A DNA stretch of 15,774 bases from Actinomycetes bacterium (GCA_023252095.1 JAHEXN010000044.1:1-15774); one strand, 5' to 3'; numbered from the stretch's first letter, positions 1-6,213 are shown. Numbers and translations are program-made. Notes: generated by a model not told the origin, from the sequence alone.

Positions 1-47
1 CCCAGCGGACGCCAGGAGAGGCCCTCGACCCGGATCTCACCCCTCAT
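1..47 (-). CDS. ECF transporter ATP-binding protein, N-terminal fragment (probable YkoD-like)
   Basis: Only the first 15 codons lie in the window; the gene runs off the left edge. They read MRGEIRVEGLSWRPL, which resembles the opening beta strand of ABC ATPase domains in coupling-factor (ECF) transporters, where a short 'V..L.WRP' stretch precedes the A-loop. The ATG at 45-47 lies 13 bases after the stop of the YkoE-like gene on the same strand, so the two are almost certainly one operon. The expected product is the double ATPase that powers uptake of the thiamine precursor bound by the S component. The sequence seen is too short for any Walker motif, so the call rests mainly on the operon context and the riboswitch upstream. 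Confidence 0.55.
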   Translation of the reverse strand, partial: MRGEIRVEGLSWRPL

Positions 48-60
48 CGGGGCGCCGGCC

Positions 61-696
61 TCAGACCTCGTGCCGCGCGAGCAGGTCCTGGCCGGGGCCG
101 AACGGGTCCAGCACCCCGGCCCGCGCGAGCGCCTGCGTCAGCAGCCAGCCACCGGCGCCCGCGACGACGGCACCCGACAGTGCGAAGAAGCCCAGGTGCG
201 CCAGACGGTCGCCCGTGTCGAAGACCCCGTCGTAGTAGGCGAACCACTCGTAGACCGAGCCAAACGCCCCCGCCGCGGCACCCATCAGCACCGCCACGGG
301 CAGTCCGAATCGCCGGTACAGCAGGATCGCGACGATCAGCTCGGCACCGAGACCCTGCCAGAAGCCGGACGCCAGGACTCCCATGCCCCACTCGGTGCCG
401 CCGGGGACGAGTCCCGACACGGCTGCGGCCGCGACCTCCGTCGCGAGCGCAGCGCCGGGACGACGGATGATCAGGCCGCCCATGACGCCGGCCAGCAGCC
501 AGGGGCCGCCGAGCAGGCCGACGCTGGGCGGATAGGAGAAGACCGCGATGCCGCTGATGCCGGCGTACGCCTTCCCCCAGGCCCAGAACGTGACGCCGAT
601 CGCGACCGCGAGGGTCGCGATCGTCACGAGGTCGATCGTGCGATACCTCACGAGCCGCGAGATCGCGGTGTCGTGGGTGACGGGTGCAGCACTCAT
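61..696 (-). CDS. ykoE: ECF transporter S component, YkoE family (thiamine/HMP uptake)
   Basis: A hydrophobic 211-residue protein with about five or six membrane segments (near residues 20-45, 50-72, 75-95, 105-125, 128-150 and 165-190). It is the size usual for the substrate-binding S component of ECF vitamin transporters. YkoE-family proteins bind hydroxymethylpyrimidine or thiamine and work with the YkoD ATPase and YkoC membrane coupling protein. The WxxGKAYAGI and SVYEWFAYYDG stretches are typical of the family. Substrate assignment is supported by a TPP riboswitch immediately upstream and an ATPase start immediately downstream. ATG at 694-696 is chosen over the TTG one codon earlier because it sits six bases after the GGGAG Shine-Dalgarno. 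That Shine-Dalgarno is the 3' end of the riboswitch, so TPP binding probably hides it. Confidence 0.88.
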   Translation of the reverse strand: MSAAPVTHDTAISRLVRYRTIDLVTIATLAVAIGVTFWAWGKAYAGISGIAVFSYPPSVGLLGGPWLLAGVMGGLIIRRPGAALATEVAAAAVSGLVPGGTEWGMGVLASGFWQGLGAELIVAILLYRRFGLPVAVLMGAAAGAFGSVYEWFAYYDGVFDTGDRLAHLGFFALSGAVVAGAGGWLLTQALARAGVLDPFGPGQDLLARHEV

Positions 697-701
697 CAAG
701 G

Positions 702-811
702 ACTCCCTTCGCCGGTGCTAACCGGGGCAGGTTCGGAGGGTCTGCGGCTGTGCCAGATGCCTGGCCCGCACTCTCAGCGCCCCTGCCCGAAGGCCCGGCG
801 CTCCCCTGTCT
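702..811 (-). promoter_or_regulatory. TPP (thiamine pyrophosphate) riboswitch, THI element
   Basis: Read on the minus strand, the region has the THI-box landmarks in order. GGGGAGCGCC starts P2, whose arms AGCGCC (797-802) and GGCGCT (776-781) pair. The conserved CTGAGAG pyrimidine-sensor loop follows at 771-777. An optional hairpin is formed by GCCAG/CTGGC (752-765). Then come GACCCTCCGAACCTG (AACCTG at 728-733), the P5 hairpin CCGGT/ACCGG (712-725), and the closing GCGAAGGGAG. The terminal GGGAG (703-707) is also the Shine-Dalgarno of the YkoE-like gene, and I see no terminator hairpin with a T-run between aptamer and ATG. Control is therefore probably translational: TPP binding closes the aptamer and hides the ribosome site. 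P1 looks short. Confidence 0.92.
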
Positions 812-820
812 GGTGCTGCC

Positions 821-826
821 ACCCTA
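821..826 (-). promoter_or_regulatory. Possible -10 box for the riboswitch transcript
   Basis: TAGGGT on the minus strand fits the TANNNT pattern of housekeeping -10 boxes. It would start transcription just before the riboswitch aptamer. The matching -35 (TGATCG-like, about 18 bases upstream) is poor, so this is a weak call. Confidence 0.3.
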
Positions 827-866
827 CCCACGCGACGGCCCGCGACGATCAGGTGTCGGACCGGTC

Positions 867-1301
867 TCAGTCGGTGGGTGCACGCAGCACGTAGTAGGTG
901 CACGACGTGACGCCGTCCGGCACCTCGGCGGACACGGTGAAGTCGACCGCCTCGCCCCCCGCGACGTTGGCCAGCTCCGCGACGCCCCGCTGCACGACGT
1001 CCGCGTCGTCGTCGATCCAACTGACCGCCACGACGTAGGTCACCGCGTCGTCGCTGGAGTTCTCGACCGTGCCCCGGACCACGTGGGGTCCGGGGGTCGT
1101 GGCGCAGTCGTCGAACGTCGCGTCGGCCACGGCCCCGACGGCGCCGTCGAGCTCCGGGATGGGCGGGAGGTGGGGCGCGTCGCCGCCCGGGTCGACGTGC
1201 ACGTCCTGGTGCGACGACTCCGGCTTCTCGTGCGAGCACCCGGCCTGTGTGGCGGCTGAGGCCACGACGACGGCGACGACCGCGACGGTGTGACGGATCA
1301 C
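867..1301 (-). CDS. Small secreted lipoprotein of unknown function (FxLYD-like fold possible)
   Basis: A 144-residue protein beginning with a short basic N-terminus, a hydrophobic stretch (residues 5-18) and a lipobox-like TQAGC. Cys22 is the predicted lipidated residue, although Gln at -3 is atypical. The mature part starts with a polar, Pro- and His-containing linker. It is followed by a beta-rich domain, roughly residues 66-142, with the pattern 'VRGTVENSS...VAVSWIDDDADVV...GGEAVDF'. That pattern recalls FxLYD/DUF4352-type immunoglobulin-like domains of actinobacterial lipoproteins. Cys66 and Cys134 could form a disulfide. A GTG start at 1301 is preferred over the upstream ATG at 1352, because it has a GAGAGG ribosome site seven bases before it and puts the signal peptide at the N-terminus. 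The gene stands alone between the riboswitch operon and a divergent NUDIX gene. No function can be assigned. Confidence 0.75.
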   Translation of the reverse strand: MIRHTVAVVAVVVASAATQAGCSHEKPESSHQDVHVDPGGDAPHLPPIPELDGAVGAVADATFDDCATTPGPHVVRGTVENSSDDAVTYVVAVSWIDDDADVVQRGVAELANVAGGEAVDFTVSAEVPDGVTSCTYYVLRAPTD

Positions 1302-1446
1302 GCGGCACCTCTCGGTCGACGGGCTCGTGCGGGACGATCGTCCAGGGACCACTTCACGGTAGCGAGGCGCCCCAGCGGGCCCGCCCTGACGACGCCTCCG
1401 GCTCCGACCCCGGGCTCACTTCGACCCGTGGGGAAGAATGGCGGTC

Positions 1447-1989
1447 ATGAGCGTGCGCACCCCCGATCCCAATCCCGGCTGGCTCTCGGACATCGCCCTC
1501 GACGAGACACGGTCTCGGGTGCCGATCCTCTACGTCGAGGCCATCCCGGTCCGGGTCGACGCCCTGGGCCAGGTCGAGCACGTCGGGCTGCTGCTCGGTG
1601 GCTCCGTCACGACCGGCGCGATGTCGCGCACGATCGTCTCGGGGCGCGTGATGCACGGCGAGTCGGTCCGTGACGCGTTGCTGCGCAACCTCGAGAAGGA
1701 CCTCGGCCCCACCGCCTTCCCGCAGCTGCCCACCAGCACCGCGCCGTTCACGGTCGCGGAGTACTTCCCCCTGCCGGGCGTCACCCCGCTGCACGACCCG
1801 CGCCAGCACGCCGTGTCGCTCGTCTACGTCGTGCCCGTCACGGGCGAGTGCAATCCGCGCCAGGACGCCCTCGAGCTCTCGTGGCTCACCCCCACGGAGG
1901 TCCTGACCCCCGGCATCCTGGAGGAGCTCGAGGGGGGACGCGGCGCTCTCGTGAAGCAGGCGCTCGCGCACCTCGGCGCCCTGCAGTGA
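1447..1989 (+). CDS. NUDIX hydrolase family protein (DUF4916-like, degenerate Nudix box)
   Basis: A protein of about 180 residues whose central part carries a Nudix-like helix: G66-x5-E72-x7-R80-N-L-E83-K-D-L-G87. The canonical box is GX5EX7REUXEEXGU. Here the Glu after Arg is Asn and the second residue of the EE pair is Lys-Asp, so metal-dependent hydrolysis is uncertain. The opening 'NPGWLSD' and 'PILYVEAIPVRVD' are typical of an actinobacterial DUF4916/NUDIX family near 180 residues. ATG 1447 is favoured because a GGGGAAG stretch lies at a more normal distance from it; ATG at 1438, three codons earlier, is the alternative. The stop overlaps the GTG start of the acetyltransferase by four bases, which implies translational coupling. 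The substrate is unknown. Confidence 0.8.
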   Translation: MSVRTPDPNPGWLSDIALDETRSRVPILYVEAIPVRVDALGQVEHVGLLLGGSVTTGAMSRTIVSGRVMHGESVRDALLRNLEKDLGPTAFPQLPTSTAPFTVAEYFPLPGVTPLHDPRQHAVSLVYVVPVTGECNPRQDALELSWLTPTEVLTPGILEELEGGRGALVKQALAHLGALQ

Positions 1990-2459
1990 CGGACGGACCG
2001 GCCACGAACCTCGTCATCCGCCCGGCCGTCCGCTCCGACCTCGATGCCGTCCTGCGGCTCATGCAGCAGGACGGCATCGGGCCCACGACTCCCCGTTCTG
2101 CGACGCCGAGCGCCCGGCAGCTCGAGGCCTTCGCCGAGATCGCGGACGACCCGCGCGAGGACCTGCTGGTCGGCGAGCTCGACGGCACGGTCGTCGCGAC
2201 GGCGCACGTCACGTGGCTGCGCATGCTGTCGGCCGACGGTGGCCTGTACTGCCAGGTCGAGAACGTGCGCACCGACGAGGTCCACCGCGGACGCGGGCTG
2301 GGCGGCGACCTCATGGCCTGGATCGAGTCGGCCGCTCGCGAGCGTGGCGCGGCGCGCATCCAGCTGACGTCGAACCGGAGCCGACTCGACGCGCACCGCT
2401 TCTACGAGCGACTCGGCTACGAGCCCAGCCACCTCGGGATGAAGAAGTACCTCACCTGA
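1986..2459 (+). CDS. GNAT family N-acetyltransferase
   Basis: A 157-residue single-domain acetyltransferase that would transfer acetyl from acetyl-CoA to an unidentified amine in the cytoplasm. The acetyl-CoA pyrophosphate loop is visible at residues 101-107 (RGRGLGG, matching R/QxxGxG/A). The strand 'IQLTSN' (about 125-130) and the C-terminal 'AHRFYERLGYEPS' (136-148) are hallmarks of GNAT motifs A and B. The start is GTG at 1986, whose GTGA overlaps the NUDIX stop. A longer in-frame reading from 1848 would run through the NUDIX gene and adds only low-complexity Arg/Pro/Gly residues. The ending 'HLGMKKYL' is common in GNATs that modify small molecules or antibiotics, but the substrate cannot be read from sequence. 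Confidence 0.9.
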   Translation: MTDGPATNLVIRPAVRSDLDAVLRLMQQDGIGPTTPRSATPSARQLEAFAEIADDPREDLLVGELDGTVVATAHVTWLRMLSADGGLYCQVENVRTDEVHRGRGLGGDLMAWIESAARERGAARIQLTSNRSRLDAHRFYERLGYEPSHLGMKKYLT

Positions 2460-2502
2460 CCCCGGACCCGGGCGACGGTCACCACAGGCGGAGACTGACC
2501 GG

Positions 2503-3681
2503 GTGAAGCGTGCCCCGAGTCCCTGGTTCATGCTCGTCGTCGGCATGGCTGCCCAGGTCGCCGGCACGATCGCCGCGAACTCGCCGCTGTTCCTGATCCC
2601 GTACCTGTACCTCGAGCAGGGACTCACGCTCACGCAGGCCGGACTCGTCGCGGCGACCGCCGCGGTCGGCACGACCCTGTCGCTCGTCGCCTGGGGTGCA
2701 CTCGTCGACCGACTCGGCGAGCGGGTGGCGATGTCCCTCGGCCTGGGCGGGGTCACGGCGGGAGCCCTTGCCGCCGGGCTCGTCGACGGCTACGTGCCCC
2801 TCGGCGTGTGCTTCTTCGTGATCGGCCTGTTCGCCGGCTCGACGAACTCGGCCAGCGGGCGACTCGTCGTCGGTTGGTTCCCGGCCCACCGGCGCGGCAC
2901 CGCGATGGGCATCCGCCAGACGGGCCTGCCCCTCGGCATCGGCGCCACCGCACTGCTCGTGCCGCCGCTCGCCACCGCCGCGGGCATCGGCACGACGATG
3001 CTCGTCGTCGCCGCGATCTGTGCCGCCGCGACCGTCGGCTGCCTCGTGCTGGTCGTCGACCCGCCGCGTCCCGACCGGGTCGAGGCCGCCTCGACCGGGC
3101 AGCTCGACAACCCCTACCGACGCGACGCTCGGCTCGTGCGGATCCACCTGGCCTCGACCCTGCTCGTCGTGCCGCAGTTCACGGTGTGGGGCTTCATGCT
3201 GGTCTGGCTCATCGAGACGAAGGACCTCAGCGCGGCGGCAGCCGGCGGCCTGGTCGCAGGGTCCCAGCTCGTGGGCGCGGCGGCCCGCATCGGCGTGGGC
3301 TGGTGGTCCGACCACGTCGGCAGCCGCCTGCGTCCCATGCGCCAGGTCGCGGTCGCCGCGGCCCTCGTGATGCTGCTGCTCGGGGTCGTGGAGTCGACGT
3401 GGGTCGCGATCGTCGTGATCGTCGTCGCGACGGGCGTGACCGTCGCCGACAACGGCCTGGCGTTCACTGCCGTGGCCGAGATCGGCGGGCCGTACTGGGC
3501 CGGCAAGGCGATGGGATGGCAGAACACGGGCCAGTACCTCGTGAGCGCGGCCGTGCCGCCGGTCATCGGTGCGCTCGTGACGCACCAGGGCTACGCCGCG
3601 GCCTTCATCGTCGTCGCCGTGCTGCCGGTCCTCGCGATCCCGTTGATCCCGCGCGACCCGGCCGTCGCCGCATCGTCCTGA
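2503..3681 (+). CDS. MFS transporter
   Basis: A 392-residue protein with about 12 hydrophobic segments and a central cytoplasmic loop (about residues 188-210, 'DPPRPDRVEAAS...NPYRRDARL'). This matches the usual length and 6+6 layout of the major facilitator superfamily. The cytoplasmic loop between helices 2 and 3 has motif A, GALVDRLGERV (about 66-76, G-x3-D-R-x-G-x-R). A related GWWSDHVGSRLRP lies in the equivalent loop of the second half. 'RRGTAMGIRQTGLPLG' in helix 4 resembles CynX/NarK-type and uncharacterised actinobacterial MFS carriers. The start is GTG 2503, with a GGCGGAG ribosome site upstream; ATG 2530 is possible but would shorten helix 1. It begins 43 bases after the acetyltransferase and may be co-transcribed. 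Substrate unknown. Confidence 0.9.
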   Translation: MKRAPSPWFMLVVGMAAQVAGTIAANSPLFLIPYLYLEQGLTLTQAGLVAATAAVGTTLSLVAWGALVDRLGERVAMSLGLGGVTAGALAAGLVDGYVPLGVCFFVIGLFAGSTNSASGRLVVGWFPAHRRGTAMGIRQTGLPLGIGATALLVPPLATAAGIGTTMLVVAAICAAATVGCLVLVVDPPRPDRVEAASTGQLDNPYRRDARLVRIHLASTLLVVPQFTVWGFMLVWLIETKDLSAAAAGGLVAGSQLVGAAARIGVGWWSDHVGSRLRPMRQVAVAAALVMLLLGVVESTWVAIVVIVVATGVTVADNGLAFTAVAEIGGPYWAGKAMGWQNTGQYLVSAAVPPVIGALVTHQGYAAAFIVVAVLPVLAIPLIPRDPAVAASS

Positions 3682-3689
3682 CGAGAACG

Positions 3690-3720
3690 TGCAAGAAATC
3701 GGGAGCTCGCGACTCCCACC
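3690..3720 (+). promoter_or_regulatory. Conserved promoter-like element, copy A (before the sigma factor gene)
   Basis: TGCAAGAAATC, ten variable bases, then GACTCCCACC. The same arrangement with the same internal spacing occurs before the next two genes (5451-5481 and 6183-6213). Read as a two-part promoter, it gives GCAAGA, 16 bases, then CTCCCACC, which is the spacing expected for an ECF sigma factor. Its position before the sigma gene suggests autoregulation. Confidence 0.7.
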
Positions 3721-3744
3721 CTCGACGAACGACGAGGAGCGGAG

Positions 3745-3795
3745 ATGCGCGATGTCGACCACGGTGGGCCGTCCGGCCCTAGGATCCGGCCATGA
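3745..3795 (+). CDS. Putative 16-codon leader ORF coupled to the sigma factor gene
   Basis: ATG at 3745 has a strong GAGGAG ribosome site five bases upstream (3734-3739). It opens a frame reading MRDVDHGGPSGPRIRP that ends at TGA 3793-3795. That stop overlaps the sigma ATG (3792-3794) as ATGA. The sigma gene itself has only a weak AGGA upstream, so its translation may depend on ribosomes finishing this leader. The peptide has no recognisable function. Whether it is translated is inference; the ribosome site and the overlap are directly visible. Confidence 0.45.
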   Translation: MRDVDHGGPSGPRIRP

Positions 3796-5438
3796 CCGCG
3801 GTCACCGGACCCTCGGACCCCGAGCTGGTCGCTGGCGTCCTGGCCGGCGACCGCGAGGCGTTCGCGGCGGTCTACGACCGGTACGGCGACCGTCTCTACG
3901 ACTACGCGCACTCGATGCTGCGTCAGCGGGAGGAGGCCGAGGACGCGGTCGCGGACGGATTCGTGCTGGTGGCCGAACGACTGGTCCAGCTGCGCGACCC
4001 GGAACGGCTCCGGCCGTGGCTCTACGCGATCGTGCGCAGCGAGTGCCTCCGGCGGCTGCGGTCGCGCCAACGCGTGGCCTTCGGTGGCGACGAACGGCTC
4101 GTCGAGATGGCTGACACCAACCGCACTCCCGAGGAGGAGGCCGAGCTCACCGCGCTGCGCCAGCTCGTGTGGGACGCCGCGGCAGGACTGGCCGAGCGGG
4201 ACCAGAGCATCCTCAACCTGCACCTGCGTCACGGGCTCGAGGGCGCCGAGCTGGGCGAGGCCATGGGCGTCACGACGTCGCAGGCCTACGTGCTCCTGAG
4301 CCGCCTGCGCGACCAGGTCGAGCGGTCGCTCGGCGCCCTGCTGATCGCCCGGCTCGGCCGTGACGACTGCGACGAGCTCGACACCCTCCTGGCCGACTGG
4401 GACGGGAGCTTCTCCCCGCTCATCCGCAAGCGCGTGGCCCGGCACGTCGACGGCTGCGACGTGTGCGGCGAGCGCCGCCGGATCGTCGTGAGCCCGTGGA
4501 CCCTGCTCGCCGGCGTGCCGTTGCTCGTCGCTCCCGTGGCGCTGCGCGACCGCGTGACCGACACCCACCTGGTGGCCTCGTCCACGATGACCCGGACCGA
4601 GTCCGGTGGGGTCGTCACGGGTGGCGGCGTGCCGTCCAGCCCCGTGACAACCAGCCCCGTGACAACCAGCCCCGTGACGACCCGACGCGTGCTGATCGGC
4701 GCCGGACTGCTGGCCGCCCTGGCGATCATCGCGGCGCTCGTCTGGCCCAGTGGTGCCGACGAGAACGGGGACGCACCGGCGACGAAGCCCGATGCCACTC
4801 CGAGCACCTCCGCGACGGCGGCTCCCGCCCCGACCTCCGCACCGGCCACGACGGTCGTCACGGCCGGCAGCCTGACCCTGTCGACCACGAAGCTCGACCT
4901 CGGACCATCCGCGTCCACCGGGACATTCCGGCTGACCAATGTCGGTGGCACCGACGTCACAGCCGCTCTCACGGCGTCGACCCCGTGGGCCTCGGTCCCC
5001 GGGTCGGTCACGGTCCCGGCCGGAGGCGCCCGCGACGTCACGGTGCGGGTCGATCGCGGCGCCGTCGCCGAGGGAGCCTCCACCGCCGACGTCACCGTGC
5101 GCTGGCCCGACGGCTCGGGCCGCGTCCGGGTCACGCTGAGCCAGGACCGTCCGCCGGTCGTGGGCGCACCCACCGCCTCGCCGGGCGCCTGCAACACCCC
5201 GGTGCCCGTCAGCGTCGGGGTCACCGACACCGACGTCACGAGTGTTCGGCTCGACTGGCAGGGCCCGTCGGGTCCCGGATCCTCGACGCTCAGCGGCAGC
5301 GGCTCGACGTGGTCGGGCGCGATGGGACCGTTCCCGATCGGCGGCACCGTCACGTTCCGCGCCACGGCCGTCGACGCCAGCGGCAGCACCACGACGGGAC
5401 CGGCGTCGACGCTCGACGTCCTGCCCTGCCCCGGGTAG
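3792..5438 (+). CDS. ECF sigma factor fused to zinc-finger anti-sigma-like, transmembrane and exported Ig-like domains
   Basis: A 548-residue multidomain protein. Residues about 8-90 form a sigma-70 region 2 (FAAVYDRYGDRLYDYAHSML, EEAEDAVADGF, LRPWLYAIVRSECLRRLR). Residues about 120-185 form region 4, with a helix-turn-helix at ELGEAMGVTTSQAYVLLSRLR. Next comes a zinc-finger anti-sigma-like segment with H218-x3-C222-x2-C225. A Ser/Pro/Thr linker follows, including three SPVTT units (283-297), then a single strong membrane helix at about 299-318 (LIGAGLLAALAIIAALVW). The exported half has an Ala/Pro/Thr stalk and two beta-rich Ig/BACON-like domains (about 355-450 and 455-546; Cys467 and Cys546 may pair). 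Ordinary ECF sigmas are under 200 residues; ECF groups with long membrane extensions are known. ATG 3792 is forced, since an in-frame TAG lies four codons upstream. It probably drives its own gene and the next two genes through the shared element. Confidence 0.88.
   Translation: MTAVTGPSDPELVAGVLAGDREAFAAVYDRYGDRLYDYAHSMLRQREEAEDAVADGFVLVAERLVQLRDPERLRPWLYAIVRSECLRRLRSRQRVAFGGDERLVEMADTNRTPEEEAELTALRQLVWDAAAGLAERDQSILNLHLRHGLEGAELGEAMGVTTSQAYVLLSRLRDQVERSLGALLIARLGRDDCDELDTLLADWDGSFSPLIRKRVARHVDGCDVCGERRRIVVSPWTLLAGVPLLVAPVALRDRVTDTHLVASSTMTRTESGGVVTGGGVPSSPVTTSPVTTSPVTTRRVLIGAGLLAALAIIAALVWPSGADENGDAPATKPDATPSTSATAAPAPTSAPATTVVTAGSLTLSTTKLDLGPSASTGTFRLTNVGGTDVTAALTASTPWASVPGSVTVPAGGARDVTVRVDRGAVAEGASTADVTVRWPDGSGRVRVTLSQDRPPVVGAPTASPGACNTPVPVSVGVTDTDVTSVRLDWQGPSGPGSSTLSGSGSTWSGAMGPFPIGGTVTFRATAVDASGSTTTGPASTLDVLPCPG
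4636..4680 (+). repeat. Three tandem 15-bp units inside the sigma factor gene
   Basis: CCAGCCCCGTGACAA occurs twice and is followed by a third copy differing at one base. The units encode repeated Ser-Pro-Val-Thr-Thr in the linker just before the membrane helix. The repeat keeps frame, so slippage would change only linker length. Confidence 0.9.
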
Positions 5439-5450
5439 ACGCGCAGGAAC

Positions 5451-5481
5451 TGCAAGAGATCGGCGCCCCGCGGCTCCCACC
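5451..5481 (+). promoter_or_regulatory. Conserved promoter-like element, copy B (before the sortase gene)
   Basis: TGCAAGAGATC, ten variable bases, then GGCTCCCACC. It matches copy A at 19 of the 21 fixed positions. It ends 29 bases before the sortase ATG and would give a leader of roughly 20-25 bases that includes the CGGAGG ribosome site. It lies 12 bases after the sigma stop codon, so the sortase gene appears to have its own promoter as well as possible read-through. Confidence 0.72.
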
Positions 5482-5510
5482 GGTGTCCACCCACCACCGG
5501 AGGTTCTGCC

Positions 5511-6125
5511 ATGTCCCGCTCCACCCCCTCGTTCCGCCGCCACGTCGCGCTCGCCCTGGCCCTGGCGGCACTCGCGATCCACGTGCCTGACGACGCATCC
5601 ACGCCGACACCGCCCACAGCTCCCTCGGCGAGCACCACCTTCGCCTCAGCCTCCATGGGGTCGGCCGCGGCCCGGCCCGCGCCGGCACCCGTCGGTGATC
5701 CGCTCGCGGTCCACATCGCCGCGATCGACGTCGCCGTGCCACTCGGTGCCGTGGCCCTCAAGCCCGACGGAGCGATGCAGACCCCGGGCACGGGTGAGGC
5801 CGCCTGGTACTCCCCTGGCCCCCGGCCCGGTGAGCCCGGCGGCGCCGTGCTGGTCGCCCACGTGGCAGGCCGCAACGGACCTGACGTCTTCTGGCGGCTC
5901 GGTGAGCTGCGACCGGGCGACGTCGTCACGGTCGACCACACCGCCGGCACGTCGACGTTCGTCGTCGACCGCGTGACCCAGACCGCGAAGGAGGCGCTGC
6001 CGGTCGACGACATCTGGGTCGACACCAGCCAGCCACTGCTGCGGCTCATCACGTGCGGCGGGACCGTCGATCCCTCGACCGGCCGGTACCGCGACAACAC
6101 GGTCGTCTACGCCCACCTCGTCTGA
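5511..6125 (+). CDS. Class F-like sortase (cell-surface transpeptidase)
   Basis: A 204-residue exported enzyme expected to cleave a C-terminal sorting motif on secreted proteins and join them to the cell wall or to each other. Residues 10-24 form an N-terminal signal/anchor helix. An Ala/Pro/Ser/Thr stalk runs to about 62, followed by the sortase beta-barrel. Catalytic residues are recognisable: His117 in VAHVAG, Cys182 in LITCGG, and Arg192 or Arg194 in TGRYRDNTVVYAH. The YRDN context and compact size fit actinobacterial class F sortases rather than pilus-type class C. ATG 5511 has GGAGG eight bases upstream. It sits between the membrane-fused sigma gene and a likely substrate gene, each with the same promoter-like element, which points to a dedicated surface-assembly role. 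Confidence 0.88.
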   Translation: MSRSTPSFRRHVALALALAALAIHVPDDASTPTPPTAPSASTTFASASMGSAAARPAPAPVGDPLAVHIAAIDVAVPLGAVALKPDGAMQTPGTGEAAWYSPGPRPGEPGGAVLVAHVAGRNGPDVFWRLGELRPGDVVTVDHTAGTSTFVVDRVTQTAKEALPVDDIWVDTSQPLLRLITCGGTVDPSTGRYRDNTVVYAHLV

Positions 6126-6182
6126 GCCGTCGAGCCGTCCCGGGCGCCCGAAAAAAGATCCCGAAAAAGTTCTCGCAAGAAA

Positions 6183-6213
6183 TGCAAGAGATCCCCCGGC
6201 CACGGCTCCTACC
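6183..6213 (+). promoter_or_regulatory. Conserved promoter-like element, copy C (before the surface protein gene)
   Basis: TGCAAGAGATC, ten variable bases, then GGCTCCTACC, ending 38 bases before the next ATG. Spacing is identical to copies A and B. It is preceded by an unusually A-rich stretch for this genome (about 6150-6185, with runs of six and five A), which could act as an upstream promoter element. A partial extra copy of the first block (GCAAGAAAT) sits just before it at 6175-6183. Confidence 0.72.

Noticed and set aside
684..1259. Plus-strand open frame across the riboswitch and lipoprotein gene
   Set aside because: It has no ribosome site or domain, and it covers the riboswitch and the minus-strand lipoprotein gene, both better supported.
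1302..1352. Longer N-terminus of the lipoprotein from ATG 1352
   Set aside because: It would add 17 polar residues before the signal peptide. GTG 1301 has a good ribosome site.
1848..1985. Extended acetyltransferase start inside the NUDIX gene
   Set aside because: It adds 46 low-complexity residues translated from another gene's frame. The GTGA overlap start is far more likely.
4490..4545. A second transmembrane helix in the sigma fusion (residues 235-251, WTLLAGVPLLVAPVAL)
   Set aside because: It is short, broken by Pro residues and bounded by basic residues. It would also put the Ig-like domains in the cytoplasm. Kept only as a point to test.
4636..4680. CRISPR-like array
   Set aside because: The units are 15 bp, contiguous with no spacers, and lie in frame within a gene. 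No cas genes are present.
5445..5471. Standard ECF -35 box GGAAC before the sortase gene, with GAGAAC before the sigma gene
   Set aside because: GAAC is offset by one base between the two and is absent before the third gene, whereas the TGCAAGARATC block keeps exact spacing in all three.
3591..5582. Long antisense open frame (about 660 codons) opposite the sigma factor gene
   Set aside because: It is rich in Arg, Gly and Asp without domains and mirrors the GC-rich third positions of the real gene. The plus-strand frame has clear sigma motifs.
6148..6175. Terminator after the sortase gene (CGGGCGCCCG followed by an A-run)
   Set aside because: The palindrome has no room for a loop, and the A-run is on the wrong strand for a plus-strand terminator.
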